Source of the DNA: Nocardia africana NBRC 100379
Lineage (GTDB): Bacteria > Actinomycetota > Actinomycetes > Mycobacteriales > Mycobacteriaceae
Length of the DNA stretch: 64,000 nucleotides
Assembly: GCF_001612635.1 (NCBI RefSeq)
Contig: NZ_BDAV01000007.1
Span: 248,001 to 312,000 of the forward strand
Direction of reading: 5' to 3'
Position 1 is the first letter of the stretch, and every line of letters starts with the position of its first letter. Under the pieces are notes generated by a model. It had not been told where the DNA came from. It ran no database searches and saw only the letters and a program-made list of their open reading frames with translations. Position numbers and translations under genes: made by a program. Positions 35,853 through 44,513 of the stretch are shown piece after piece.

Positions 35853-36542
35853 CTAGACTGCGCGCGCGCGACGGTGGCGTTCCCGCCACGCCTGCGCCGG
35901 ATTCCACGCCGGCGCGGTGCGGGTCCGGGTGAGCGGGTAGCACGCCAGCCCGATCAGGAAGGCCGAGAAGTGGCCGATCCCGGTGAAGGTCAGGTGGATC
36001 AGCGGCGGCGCGGCGAAACAGGCGGTGGCCGCCACGACATACGCCCAGCGCCAGGGATACGCGATGTGATAGGTCAGCACGCCGATGATGCCGGCGAGGA
36101 AATAGCTGACGCCGATGTCGCGCACGTCGACGAGGGCGGGGTCGGCGTATCCGTGCCGGATCGCCCAGCCCAGCAGCCCCTCGCTGATGTAGGTCGCGCC
36201 CACGTGGGCGAGCAATCCGACGATCGCCCAGCGCAGGGCGCCCAGCCACCGTTCGGCGGGCGCGTGGAAGACGCAGTACAGCACCAGATACGGCAGCCAG
36301 AAGTAGCCGGCGACCCACAGCAGGCTCGTCACCAGGACGTGGAGGGGATCGCTGGTCAGATTCGACAGATTGGTCGAGCGTTCGCCCAAGATCATCTTCA
36401 GCTCGTCGAGTGACACCGCATGCTGCACGATCGTGGTCACCAGCAGCAGCGCCAACCACGAGAACGTCCACGGCGCCGTGCGGACGTAGCGCCATGCCGC
36501 CGCGGCACGACCCCGCATCCGCTCCGTTCGTCGATTCGCCAC
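35853..36542 (-). CDS. Rhomboid-like membrane protein
   Basis: A 229-residue polytopic protein with six or more hydrophobic segments (about 25-45, 70-95, 105-130, 145-165, 170-190, 195-215). It has a YFLAGIIGVLTYHIAY helix and a final GIGHFSAFLIGL helix. In rhomboid proteases GxSG and a later His form the dyad. Here the Ser position reads VSYFLAGIIG while the late His (GIGHFSA) is kept, so it matches the rhomboid-like, possibly non-proteolytic, actinobacterial group. GTG 36542 follows GAGGAG. Confidence 0.75.
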   Translation of the reverse strand: MANRRTERMRGRAAAAWRYVRTAPWTFSWLALLLVTTIVQHAVSLDELKMILGERSTNLSNLTSDPLHVLVTSLLWVAGYFWLPYLVLYCVFHAPAERWLGALRWAIVGLLAHVGATYISEGLLGWAIRHGYADPALVDVRDIGVSYFLAGIIGVLTYHIAYPWRWAYVVAATACFAAPPLIHLTFTGIGHFSAFLIGLACYPLTRTRTAPAWNPAQAWRERHRRARAV

Positions 36543-36681
36543 CGTGGCTCCTCACCGGCCGATCGGTCCCGGTGCTCACGAGAGGTCGAGCACCGGCGCA
36601 TCGACTGTGTATCGCCTGCGCGATGACGGCATCACCCGCCGCGGATGAAATGCCGGGCGATGCGACGGGCGCCGCCGCCGG

Positions 36682-37860
36682 TCAGCAGGCGTCGACGACC
36701 GATGCGGGCAAGCCGGCCAGGCTGCGGCTGAGATAGCTGCCGTCGCCGGTGAGGCAGCGTTCGAATTCGACGGGGTCGTTGAGGTAGGTGGTCGCCAGGG
36801 ATTTGGTGTGCACGTGCGCGTATTGTTCGCCGTCGGTGGAGCGGGCCTGCATGCGGACTCCGGACAGCAGATGGACGCCGGACTCCCCGTCCGCGGCGTC
36901 GAAACCGTATGCGACCGGGCCGGTTTCGTCCAGGCCGTAGCAGATGGTGATCGGTCCCGACACCGCGCGCACCCGCGCCGCCACCGAGGATGCGACCGAA
37001 TGCGGGGACAGCCGCAACCGGATCCGGCGCAGTGCCGCCGCGACATCGACCGACAGGTCCTCGCGGGTGCCCTGCACCATCGCCTGATAGACGGCGGGTT
37101 CGGCCACCAGTACGGTCGGCGATTCCGCGGCCAGATGACGATGGATATTGCCCGGCGCATGGGTTCCGGCGGGCAGTACCAGATCGGCGCCCGCGACGAG
37201 GTTGGCGACGGTCGCGGTGTGGAATCCGAAGCGCCCGAACAGGCCTGCGAAGCACAGCGTCCGATCCGATTCCCGCAGTTTGCTCGCACCGACCCAGGCG
37301 GTGGCCGCGTTGAGGACGGCGGTCGCGGAGTATTCGAGACAGACCAGCCGCCGCGACGGCGCGGAGGCGACGCGGCACAGTTCGGTGTCGCGGTGCAGGG
37401 CCGGGCGGTCGCCGTCGAAATCGGTGCGCTGCGCCCAGGATCGTTCGTCGAGCCGGATCCCGCCGGCCTGCCCGGAGGCGACGACGGCGTCGATTCCGCA
37501 CTCCTCGATCAGCTCCCGCATCGCGGTGAGCGGCAGTGCCGGATTGGCGAGGACGGGGATGTCGCCACGGGCGAGCAGCGACAGCATCGTCGAGATGTAT
37601 CCGGGCGAATTCCCGAGCGCCACAAGCACTCTCGCACGCGGGCGGCGCAACACCGTATCGAATCGGGCGGCCTTGTCCGAGACCTCGGCGAGCAGGTCGC
37701 CGAAGGTCCGGCTGTCGTGCATGCTCGACACCGTCGCGTACGGGCGCATCCGCATGGCGGTCGTCACCGCGCTGAACAGCAGCGCGGGTCTACCGGCACC
37801 GGTCGTGATATCCCTGCCCCGATATCCTCGAATATTCACCGATGCAGAATTTATTGTCAT
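36682..37860 (-). CDS. Truncated/degenerate ANL-superfamily adenylation protein
   Basis: A 392-residue protein resembling the N-terminal domain of AMP-forming acyl-CoA synthetases/NRPS adenylation domains. Recognisable parts are RPRARVLVALGNSPGYISTMLSLLARGDIPVLANP, LVAGADLVLPAG, AEPAVYQAMV, ICYGLDETGP (A5-like) and LTGDGSYLS (A7-like). The P-loop (A3, usually YTSGTTGxPKG) is replaced by LEYSATAVLNAAT. The whole C-terminal lid domain with the catalytic Lys is absent, as the protein ends about 20 residues past TGD. It is either inactive or a specialised binding protein. Starts at GTG 37920 or ATG 37860; the latter is used. It stands alone with an AT-rich upstream region. Confidence 0.7.
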   Translation of the reverse strand: MTINSASVNIRGYRGRDITTGAGRPALLFSAVTTAMRMRPYATVSSMHDSRTFGDLLAEVSDKAARFDTVLRRPRARVLVALGNSPGYISTMLSLLARGDIPVLANPALPLTAMRELIEECGIDAVVASGQAGGIRLDERSWAQRTDFDGDRPALHRDTELCRVASAPSRRLVCLEYSATAVLNAATAWVGASKLRESDRTLCFAGLFGRFGFHTATVANLVAGADLVLPAGTHAPGNIHRHLAAESPTVLVAEPAVYQAMVQGTREDLSVDVAAALRRIRLRLSPHSVASSVAARVRAVSGPITICYGLDETGPVAYGFDAADGESGVHLLSGVRMQARSTDGEQYAHVHTKSLATTYLNDPVEFERCLTGDGSYLSRSLAGLPASVVDAC

Positions 37861-38459
37861 CGAATACCAATCTTTGTTCCCCCTTGTCCGATATCTACCG
37901 CATTCCTCCCCGCAGTACACGCTCGCACCCGATCACATGTGGACACAGGCAGCGACGCATCGCCTGCGAAGGAAACGTCACATGTACGCCACCGGGATGC
38001 GGACACATTAACCAGAACAACAACAATGCGCAACCGCGCGCATTCTCACGTGTTGTGCGAAAGCGTTTACGGATGCAAGCACATTTGCACGGTTGAATGT
38101 GCGTGATTTTGTGCGTACGCCGGGCCACCCGGCGATCGTCATCAGGTGCCGTCCGTCGAGCTCATCGGTACCGCGAATCTCCTGCGGCACCGGCCGTTCC
38201 CACCGGGCCGCGGGGCCCGCCTCGGCCGCGGCCCGACCGAGCCGCCGACGTCTCCCCGAGCCGGGCGGCCGCGCAATTCCGCGTCACGCCCGCTCGGAAC
38301 AATCGTTCCCCCATCCGGCCGGATGGCAATTCCTGCCGCCGGGGCCGGAGTCTCCCGTATCCGCCGACGGGTATTCTCCACAAATGATTCCGCAGCCCGA
38401 CGAGAATTACCAGAACTTCGGTGACACTTCGTCGGCCCGATAACCACGGCAATACGTTG
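37861..38459. other. 600-nt region without a convincing gene, AT-rich in part
   Basis: From 37840 to about 38110 the base composition is clearly more AT-rich than the genome around it. It includes runs such as AACAACAACAAT near 38018. Short ORFs here lack ribosome-binding sites, codon bias or recognisable domains. The AT-rich part probably holds the promoter of the adenylation-like gene and may mark acquired DNA. Confidence 0.5.
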
Positions 38460-39269
38460 TCAGGCCGGGGTCCGCGCGTCCTCGTCCGACTCGCTCGGCG
38501 CACCGGAACCATCCGCCCGCTCCGGTACCGCGAGATCGTAGACCGTATACGCCGCGCGGATCACCGGCTGGGCCACATTGCGCACCCGGACCCCGCCCGG
38601 TGTGGTGCCGCGCTCGTATCCGGCATGCGCGTGCCCGTGGATCGCCAGATCCGCGCCGCCGCAGGTGTCGATGGCCTCACCGAGCAGATACGAGCCCAGG
38701 AACGGATAGATTTCCGGCGGCTCGCCGTGCAGGGTGTCCCCGCAGGGTGAATAGTGGGTGAGCGCGACCTTGACATCGGTGTCCAGCCGGCACAGCTCGA
38801 CGTGCAGCGCGTCGGCGAGATCGACGGTGTAGGAGGCGAATTCGCGCATGATCCGCTCGCCGAAAACGCTCGCGCACTTTCCGGCGAAGCCGCCGCCGAA
38901 ACCCTTCGTGCCCGCCACACCCAGCGAATAGGGCCCCACGGTCACCGTGGTGGAGGTCCCTTCCAGGACCCGGATTCCGTGATCGCACAGCAGGGCCGTG
39001 ATGTCGTCCTGCAGATCGGAATGGTGGTCGTGGTTGCCGAGCACCGCGATCACCGGCACACCGACGTCCTCCAGTTCGGTGGCGACCACCTGCGCCTCGT
39101 CGAGCGTGCCGTGCCGGGTGAGATCGCCGCCGACCAGCAGGACGTCGGCCTCTTCGGGCAGTCGCTCCAATGCCGGGCGTAGCGTCCCGTGCGATTCCGC
39201 GCCGAGATGGATATCGGCCACCGCCGCGATGCGCACCACCGCGTCCGTCGTCCGTTCGGTGCCCGTCAT
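38460..39269 (-). CDS. Calcineurin-like metallophosphoesterase
   Basis: A 269-residue phosphoesterase. Metal ligands appear in order: AVADIHLG (D-x-H, about 18), VGGDLTRHG (GD, about 48), LGNHDHH (GNHD, about 78), THYSPCGD (about 165) and HGHAHAG (GHxH, about 205). Such enzymes hydrolyse phosphodiesters, nucleotides or phosphoproteins. ATG 39269 overlaps the stop of the nucleotidyltransferase-BON gene (ATGA). It is the last gene of a four-gene coupled operon; its substrate may be a product of the adjacent nucleotidyltransferase. Confidence 0.9.
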   Translation of the reverse strand: MTGTERTTDAVVRIAAVADIHLGAESHGTLRPALERLPEEADVLLVGGDLTRHGTLDEAQVVATELEDVGVPVIAVLGNHDHHSDLQDDITALLCDHGIRVLEGTSTTVTVGPYSLGVAGTKGFGGGFAGKCASVFGERIMREFASYTVDLADALHVELCRLDTDVKVALTHYSPCGDTLHGEPPEIYPFLGSYLLGEAIDTCGGADLAIHGHAHAGYERGTTPGGVRVRNVAQPVIRAAYTVYDLAVPERADGSGAPSESDEDARTPA

Positions 39270-40129
39270 CAGCTCAGCCGTTCGTGATCGACGGTCGGCG
39301 CCTGCGTGGACGTCACCCGAATATCGTTGTGAATGCGCAGTTTCGGCGCGTGCTCGCGCACGATGTCCTCCAGATCGCTGCGCTGCTGTTCGCTGCCGAC
39401 CTCCCCGCACAGCACCACCACGGTGCCGCGGATGGTCACCTGCACGCCGAGTTCGGCGGTGCGCGGGTCCTCCGCGAACGCCCGCCGCAGATTCGCGACC
39501 AGATATTGCGGCAACACCTCGTCGCCCGAGTCCTGAGCCATGACCTCACCTCCGATTCCGAGATCCTCGATCAGCGCCAGAAACGCCCGCGCGTACGGCG
39601 ACACCGCGGTCTCTTCCCGCGCCCGCCGCCAGTCGACCTGTTCCCGCAGATCCCGGGCGATCGCCAGCAACCGCGTGAAATCGAGCCGGTGCGGGTCGAG
39701 GACCATCAATTTGTCCACCATCAGATCGGTGCCACTGAGCACCGGAGCCGCCGCCGGGCCGATCCGCATCCAGGTCGCCCGGCCCAGTAGATCGTCGTCG
39801 ACGTTGCGGTAGTTGGGCCGGAAGATCAAGTCCACCAGCGTATTTCCGTCGTACACCTTGGTCAGCCAGTCCTCGGGCGGGTCGACGGCGCGCAGCCCGG
39901 ATGCGGTCAGGATGTCGCGGGCGCGACCGGCATCGGCGGGCTTGATGTAGATGTCGACATCGTGGTCGCTCGCGGGGCCACCGCGCGCGTACACCGCACA
40001 GCCGCCGCCGACCGCGAAGTCGATTTCGTGGGCCAGCAGCGCGTTCACCACCTTGGTGAGCGTATGGAGCAACTGCTCTATCGAGGCAGTCATAGCGGGC
40101 GCATACCCGCCGTGGGCAGCGGTATTCAC
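39269..40129 (-). CDS. Nucleotidyltransferase fused to a C-terminal BON domain
   Basis: A 286-residue fusion. The N-terminal part (about 20-150) is a pol-beta-type nucleotidyltransferase with FAVGGGCAVYARGGPASDHDVDIYI (GG..., D-x-D metal site) and a later LVDLIFRPN (third acidic strand). A helical link follows. The C-terminal 70 residues form a BON domain (LPQYLVANLRRAFAEDPRTAELGVQVTIRGTVVVLCGEV). NTases of this sort modify RNA, proteins or small molecules; BON domains bind phospholipid or ligands. I know of no characterised protein with this pairing. GTG 40129 overlaps the preceding stop by GTGA; ATG 40093 is an alternative. Confidence 0.85.
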   Translation of the reverse strand: MNTAAHGGYAPAMTASIEQLLHTLTKVVNALLAHEIDFAVGGGCAVYARGGPASDHDVDIYIKPADAGRARDILTASGLRAVDPPEDWLTKVYDGNTLVDLIFRPNYRNVDDDLLGRATWMRIGPAAAPVLSGTDLMVDKLMVLDPHRLDFTRLLAIARDLREQVDWRRAREETAVSPYARAFLALIEDLGIGGEVMAQDSGDEVLPQYLVANLRRAFAEDPRTAELGVQVTIRGTVVVLCGEVGSEQQRSDLEDIVREHAPKLRIHNDIRVTSTQAPTVDHERLS

Positions 40130-40614
40130 GGCGTCGCGACGGCCTGCGGCGCGGTCTCCTTGATCTTGGCATTGGCCCAGCGCATCTGACGCAACGTCTC
40201 CGGATGGCAGTCGGAGGCCAGGTCCAGCAGTTCGCTGTCTCGCGCCGCCTGAGCCGCTTGCGCCAGGATTTCCCAGTTCACCGACACCACCGCGGCATGG
40301 CTGTGGATCTCGCGCAGATCGCGCAGCAACAGCAGGGCCGGTGCGTGGCGCCGCCCCACCAGGGTGCCGAGAACCCGCCGGACCGATTCCACCGGTCCGG
40401 CAACCGTCAGCGGCGAGGGGTCGAGATGCACCCCGCGGCCTTCCCCGACGGCGGCCAGTCTGCGGCGATGCTCGTCGGTCCAGACCAGCAGATCCCGGCA
40501 GACGTGGTGGACCTCGTGATCGGTGCGGTGCCGGTCGGCGGTGCGGATCAGCAGCGTGCCCAGATCGGTATCACTGCGGTGTATCTCGGCGAGCACGGCG
40601 TTCAGGTCGTTCAT
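40126..40614 (-). CDS. Helical His-rich protein of unknown function
   Basis: A 162-residue, all-helical soluble protein with many His (RTADRHRTDHEVHHVCRDLL, DLREIHSHAAV) that could form a four-helix metal site like ferritin/hemerythrin folds. The closing block DCHPETLRQMRWANAKIKETAPQA is distinctive. Its ATG overlaps the stop of the broken molybdopterin oxidoreductase by ATGA, and its stop overlaps the NTase-BON start. Partner function with the oxidoreductase is inferred from this coupling. Confidence 0.7.
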   Translation of the reverse strand: MNDLNAVLAEIHRSDTDLGTLLIRTADRHRTDHEVHHVCRDLLVWTDEHRRRLAAVGEGRGVHLDPSPLTVAGPVESVRRVLGTLVGRRHAPALLLLRDLREIHSHAAVVSVNWEILAQAAQAARDSELLDLASDCHPETLRQMRWANAKIKETAPQAVATP

Positions 40615-42795
40615 CGCGTGCTCCGCTCCGGTTCGACCGCCGGTGTGGTGACGCGTTCGGAGCGCCGGACGCGTCGAACCAGTTCCACCGCGGCGGCGCC
40701 GGATTTGAACAGCGGTTGTTTGGAGACCGGATCCCATTCGGTGGGGGTGAGCTCGTTGGCGGCGGTGCCGTCCTTACCGGCGGGGCGGTCTCCGGCCGCG
40801 GTGTCCCAGTAGCCGTAGTGGAACGGGAGGAAGACCACGCCGGAACGGATCGCGCCGGTGCGCAGCCGGGCCGTCACCCGCCCGCGCGCGGTGCGGATGC
40901 GCAGCAGGTCGCCGTCGTCCCAGCCCTCCCGTCGGGCGTCCTCCGCCGCCATCTCCACCCACACCTGCGGCGCGGCGGCCTGCAGTTGAGGGGCGCGGCC
41001 GGTCTTGGTGCGGGTGTGGAAGTGGTAGAGCGTGCGACCGGTGATCAGCGCGTACGGAAAGTCCTCGCTCGGCGTTTCGTGCCGTGGCAGGTACTGCGCC
41101 GCCTTGATCACGGCGCGGCCCTCCGGGTTCAGCGCGCGATACTCCGTCGGCTCCAGCGGAGCACCCGTGATCAGGTCACGACCGTAGGTTTCGCAATCCT
41201 GTGGCGCCGCACGGAATGTCGCGTCGGCGTACAACCGCTCGGTGCCCTCCGGATGCTCCTCGGTGCACGGCCATTGAATGCCACCCGCGCGAAGTTTCGC
41301 ATAGGTCATGGCCGAGTAGTCGCACAAGCGCCCCGCGCTGCACCGCTTCCACTGCTCGAACACCTCCTCCGGGGTCCGCCACGGCAGCAGCGGTGCGCCG
41401 TCGGCGTCGCGCAGGTCCAGGCGGCGACACCGCCGGATTGGTGCCGTTGACGTAGAGGAAGCGGATCGACCCGTCCTCGACGAAGCGCAGGATCTGCATG
41501 AGATGCGTCGGCGCGCTGAAGTGCGGTATGCGTTGCGGGTCGACATTCCACAGCCGCGCCAGTTCGTCGACGTGAGGGTCGTTGGCCCAGTTGCGAAATC
41601 CCGGCAGATCGCCGTTGGCGCCGCATTCGCGGGTGTTCTGCGCGGTGGGCTGGCCGTTCATCTGCAGCACGCCGCAGCCGAGCCGGCCGAGCATGCCGCG
41701 AATCAGGTGAATGTTGTTGACCTGAACCGCGGCCGCGGTGGCCTGATGGGATTGTTAGAAGCCCTGCAGCACCGTCGACAGCACCCGCTCGCCGGTGCCG
41801 ATGATCCGCGCCGCGGCCCGCAGATCGGCCTCCGGCACATCGCAGACCTCCGCCGCGCGTTCGGGCGTACAGTCGGCCACCTGTTTGCGCAGTTCGTCGA
41901 ATCCCACCGTATGCGCGTCGATGTAATCGCGGTCGACCCAGTCGTTGCGGATCAGCTCGTGCAACAGCGCGTTCATCACCATCACGTTGGTGCCCGGCCG
42001 CGGCGCCAGATGGATGGTGGCCGCGCGCGCCACCTGCGTGGTGCGCGGATCGACGCAGACGAGGGCGGGCGGATGCGGACCACACAGGCGATCGAGCATG
42101 CGCGACCACAGCACGGTCTGGGTTTCGGCGACGTTGTGGCCGTAGAGGGCGATCACGTCGGCATGGTCGACGTCGGCGTAACTGCCGGGCTGACCATCGG
42201 ATCCGAACGACTCCTTCAACGCCTCACCGGCGGTGGCGGTGCACAGCCGGGTGTTGCCGTCGAGATGATCGGTGCCGATGCCGCCGCGGGCCAGGACGGT
42301 GAGCGCGTAGTACTCCTCAAGGAACAATTGCCCGGTGGTGTAGAAGCCGATCGAGCCCGGCCCGCGCTCGGCCAGCAGCTCGCGGGTCCGCTCTGCCACC
42401 GTCGACATGGCTGTGTCCCAATCGGTTTCGACCAGTGTGCCGCGCCGGCGCACCAGCGGGGCCGTCAGCCGGTCGGATGCATTGTTGGCCTGCCAGCCGA
42501 ACAGATCCTTCGGTCCCAGTCGTCCGCGGTTGACCCGATCCCCCGCGCGGCCGCGCACACCCACGATGCGCCCGTCGCGCACGGCGATATCCATGGCGTC
42601 GCCGTTGGAGTGCAGCACCGAGGCGGTCGGCACCCAGCGTTCCACCATGTCCTCGCGCACACCGTCGGCCAGGAACATATCCACGCGTTCCGGCCACGGT
42701 TGTCCGGGGCCGTACGGAGTTCGTGTCCCCCAAGGGTGCGCGATGCGGTCGTGTTCACTCGTCCCGGCCGTGTCGGTACCGGATGGGATATGCAT
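40611..42795 (-). pseudogene. Broken molybdopterin oxidoreductase (nonsense codon plus out-of-frame deletion)
   Basis: Reads as a bis-MGD molybdopterin oxidoreductase of the formate dehydrogenase/nitrate reductase type in three pieces. (a) 42795-41755 runs from the N-terminus to VLSTVLQGF and stops at TAA (41755-41757). (b) The same frame continues without loss as QSHQATAAAVQVNNIHLIRGMLG to NGTNPAVS (about 41435). (c) The frame then changes to LDLRDADGAPLLPW and runs to 40611. The QGF-stop-QSHQA context suggests a Tyr codon mutated to stop. Between NPAVS and LDLRD the family normally has about 65 residues including ADVVLPAxxWxEK; these are missing. The N-terminal cluster site reads ASVLHSNGD, without the three Cys of 4Fe-4S members. 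ATG 42795 has GAGG 5 nt upstream. Confidence 0.88.
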
Positions 42796-42855
42796 GGTCA
42801 CCTCGGAGACGAAGAGTTGCAGGCATCGCGGACCCGGTCCTGGTCCGTGTCCGCG

Positions 42856-42880
42856 ATACCCGCGCCCACCGGGTTGTAAC
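42856..42880 (-). promoter_or_regulatory. SigF/SigB-like promoter for the molybdopterin-NTase operon
   Basis: On the minus strand: GTTA, 15 nt, GGGTAT, 61 nt before the start at 42795. The -35 has one mismatch to GTTT. Confidence 0.55.
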
Positions 42881-42891
42881 TGCTTTGCGCT

Positions 42892-42916
42892 GTTCGCGGC
42901 GGTCCCGTGCGGTTAC
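42892..42916 (+). promoter_or_regulatory. Weak SigF/SigB-like promoter for the DUF4383 gene
   Basis: GTTC, 15 nt, GGTTAC, 45 nt before the start at 42961. There is one -35 mismatch and the -10 is GGTTAC rather than GGGTAT/G, so this is one of the weaker members. Confidence 0.35.
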
Positions 42917-42960
42917 CTTCGGAGATACGGGCGAATCGTCGGCACTCGAAGGGAGCAGCG

Positions 42961-43482
42961 ATGGCCACCGCATCTGAATCTCGGCATCGGGCGCGGGTTT
43001 CCCCGGTGCAGACCGCGGCGTACGCGGTCGGGGCGGCATTCCTGGTGGTCGGCGTGCTCGGGTTCATCCCGGGCGTGACCACGAACTACGACATGCTCAC
43101 CTGGAGCGGGCACCATTCCGGCGCCGAACTGTTCGGGGTGTTCCAGGTCTCGGCGCTGCACAACGTCGTGCACCTGGTGTTCGGCGTCGCGGGCCTGGCG
43201 ATGGGCCGCACGACGCTGACCGCGCGGACCTACCTCATCGCCGGTGGTGTCGTCTATCTCGCGCTCTGGGTGTACGGCCTGGTCGTGGACAAGGAGTCGA
43301 CCGCGAACGTCATTCCGGTCAACACCGCGGACAACTGGCTGCATCTGGGCCTCGGCGCGGCGATGCTGCTGCTCGGCCTGTTCCTCGGTCCGGCCGACGA
43401 CCGTCCCATCCTGCTCGAGGGATCCCCGCAGCCGGGCCGGCCGGAGGCCGCTCCCGGCACCGGCCACGGCCCGACCGATTGA
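42961..43482 (+). CDS. DUF4383 family membrane protein
   Basis: A 173-residue protein with four transmembrane helices (about 18-38, 62-85, 92-113, 125-145) and the DUF4383 features VQTAAYAVGAAFLVVGVLGFIPG and VSALHNVVHLVFGVAGLAMGR. The short C-terminal tail is Pro/Gly-rich. Family function is unknown; members are frequent in actinobacterial stress regions. ATG 42961 follows GGGAGC. It is divergent from the molybdopterin operon, across a region with candidate stress promoters in both directions. Confidence 0.85.
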   Translation: MATASESRHRARVSPVQTAAYAVGAAFLVVGVLGFIPGVTTNYDMLTWSGHHSGAELFGVFQVSALHNVVHLVFGVAGLAMGRTTLTARTYLIAGGVVYLALWVYGLVVDKESTANVIPVNTADNWLHLGLGAAMLLLGLFLGPADDRPILLEGSPQPGRPEAAPGTGHGPTD

Positions 43483-43490
43483 CGCGCCGA

Positions 43491-44330
43491 TCAGAGGATC
43501 GGCCGGCCACCGGTGACGGCGAGCCTCGCGCCGGAGATGTAGCTGCCGTCGTCGGAGGCCAGCAGCACATAGGAGGCGGCGAGCTCGGCGGGCTGCCCGG
43601 CCCGCCCGAGCGGGACATCGTCGCCGAAATTGCGGACCTTCTCCACCGGCATGGTGGATGGGATCAGCGGCGTCCAGATGGGGCCGGGCGCCACACTGTT
43701 GACGCGAATTCCCTTCTCCCCCAGCATCTGCGCGAGGCTGGCACAGAAGTTCGCGATCGCCGCCTTGGTGGCCGCGTAGGGTGCCAGGGTCGGTGAGGGC
43801 ATGTCGGAGTTCACCGAGGAGCTGCCGATGATCGAGCCGCCCGCCGGCATATGCGGGACTGCCGCCTTCACCAGATGGAACAGCGCGCCGACGTTGAGTT
43901 TGAACGTGTAATCCCATTCCTCGCCGGAGATCTCGTCGAGGCTTTCGTGCGTCATCTGGTACGCGGCGTTGCTGACCAGCACGTCGATCTTGCCGAATTC
44001 GGTTGCGGCGCGGTCGATGACGGCCTTGCAGTGGTCGGGATCGGAGAGGTCACCCGGTACCGCGACCGCCTTGCGGCCGGCCTGCTCCACCAGCGCGACG
44101 ACCTGTTGGGCGTCCTCGTGTTCATCGAGGTAGGAGATCAGCACATCGGCGCCCTCGCGGGCGAAGGCGATGGCCACGGCCCGGCCGATTCCGCTGTCGG
44201 CGCCGGTGACCACCGCTGCCTTTCCGGTGAGCTTGCCCGACCCCTGATAGCTGTCCTCCCCGCAGTCCGGTTGCGGAGACATCCGCTGCTGCACCCCGGG
44301 AACCTGTTGTTGCTGCTCGGGAAAACCCAT
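43491..44330 (-). CDS. Short-chain dehydrogenase/reductase (YhdG/GSP39-type)
   Basis: A 279-residue SDR with the long N-terminal extension (MGFPEQQQQVPGVQQRMSP, PDCGEDSY, GSGKLTGK) typical of general-stress SDRs such as YhdF/YhxD. It has the cofactor motif TGADSGIGRA (about 43), NNAG variant VSNAAYQ, and catalytic Ser plus YAATKAA (about 185). ATG 44330 follows AGGAG. It has its own SigF-type promoter and converges on the DUF4383 gene with an 8-nt gap. Confidence 0.92.
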   Translation of the reverse strand: MGFPEQQQQVPGVQQRMSPQPDCGEDSYQGSGKLTGKAAVVTGADSGIGRAVAIAFAREGADVLISYLDEHEDAQQVVALVEQAGRKAVAVPGDLSDPDHCKAVIDRAATEFGKIDVLVSNAAYQMTHESLDEISGEEWDYTFKLNVGALFHLVKAAVPHMPAGGSIIGSSSVNSDMPSPTLAPYAATKAAIANFCASLAQMLGEKGIRVNSVAPGPIWTPLIPSTMPVEKVRNFGDDVPLGRAGQPAELAASYVLLASDDGSYISGARLAVTGGRPIL

Positions 44331-44383
44331 CGCGATCTCCTGTCGACGTGACGGCGGTGGAAGCTGGAGCCTCAGCACTCGCG

Positions 44384-44408
44384 CTACCCGCGGCCACGAC
44401 GGGCAAAC
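44384..44408 (-). promoter_or_regulatory. SigF/SigB-like promoter for the SDR gene
   Basis: On the minus strand: GTTT, 15 nt, GGGTAG, 54 nt before the start at 44330. It is a perfect match to the pattern. Confidence 0.65.
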
Positions 44409-44476
44409 CCGCGCCACGCTCAGGGGCGATCAGCCGCCGGACCGCGAGCGCGGTGGCCAATGCGGGTCAGCGTCGC

Positions 44477-44501
44477 GTTTCGCCGGAAATGTCGCGGGTA
44501 G
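44477..44501 (+). promoter_or_regulatory. SigF/SigB-like promoter for the FUSC-type gene
   Basis: GTTT, 15 nt, GGGTAG, ending 12 nt before ATG 44514. Transcription would begin only about 5 nt before the ATG, so the message would be nearly leaderless. Confidence 0.65.
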
Positions 44502-44513
44502 CTCGGCGCGTAG

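Noticed and set aside
37895..38128. 77-codon minus-strand frame in the AT-rich tract
   Set aside because: No ribosome-binding site and no recognisable sequence; Cys/Arg-rich composition suggests noise.
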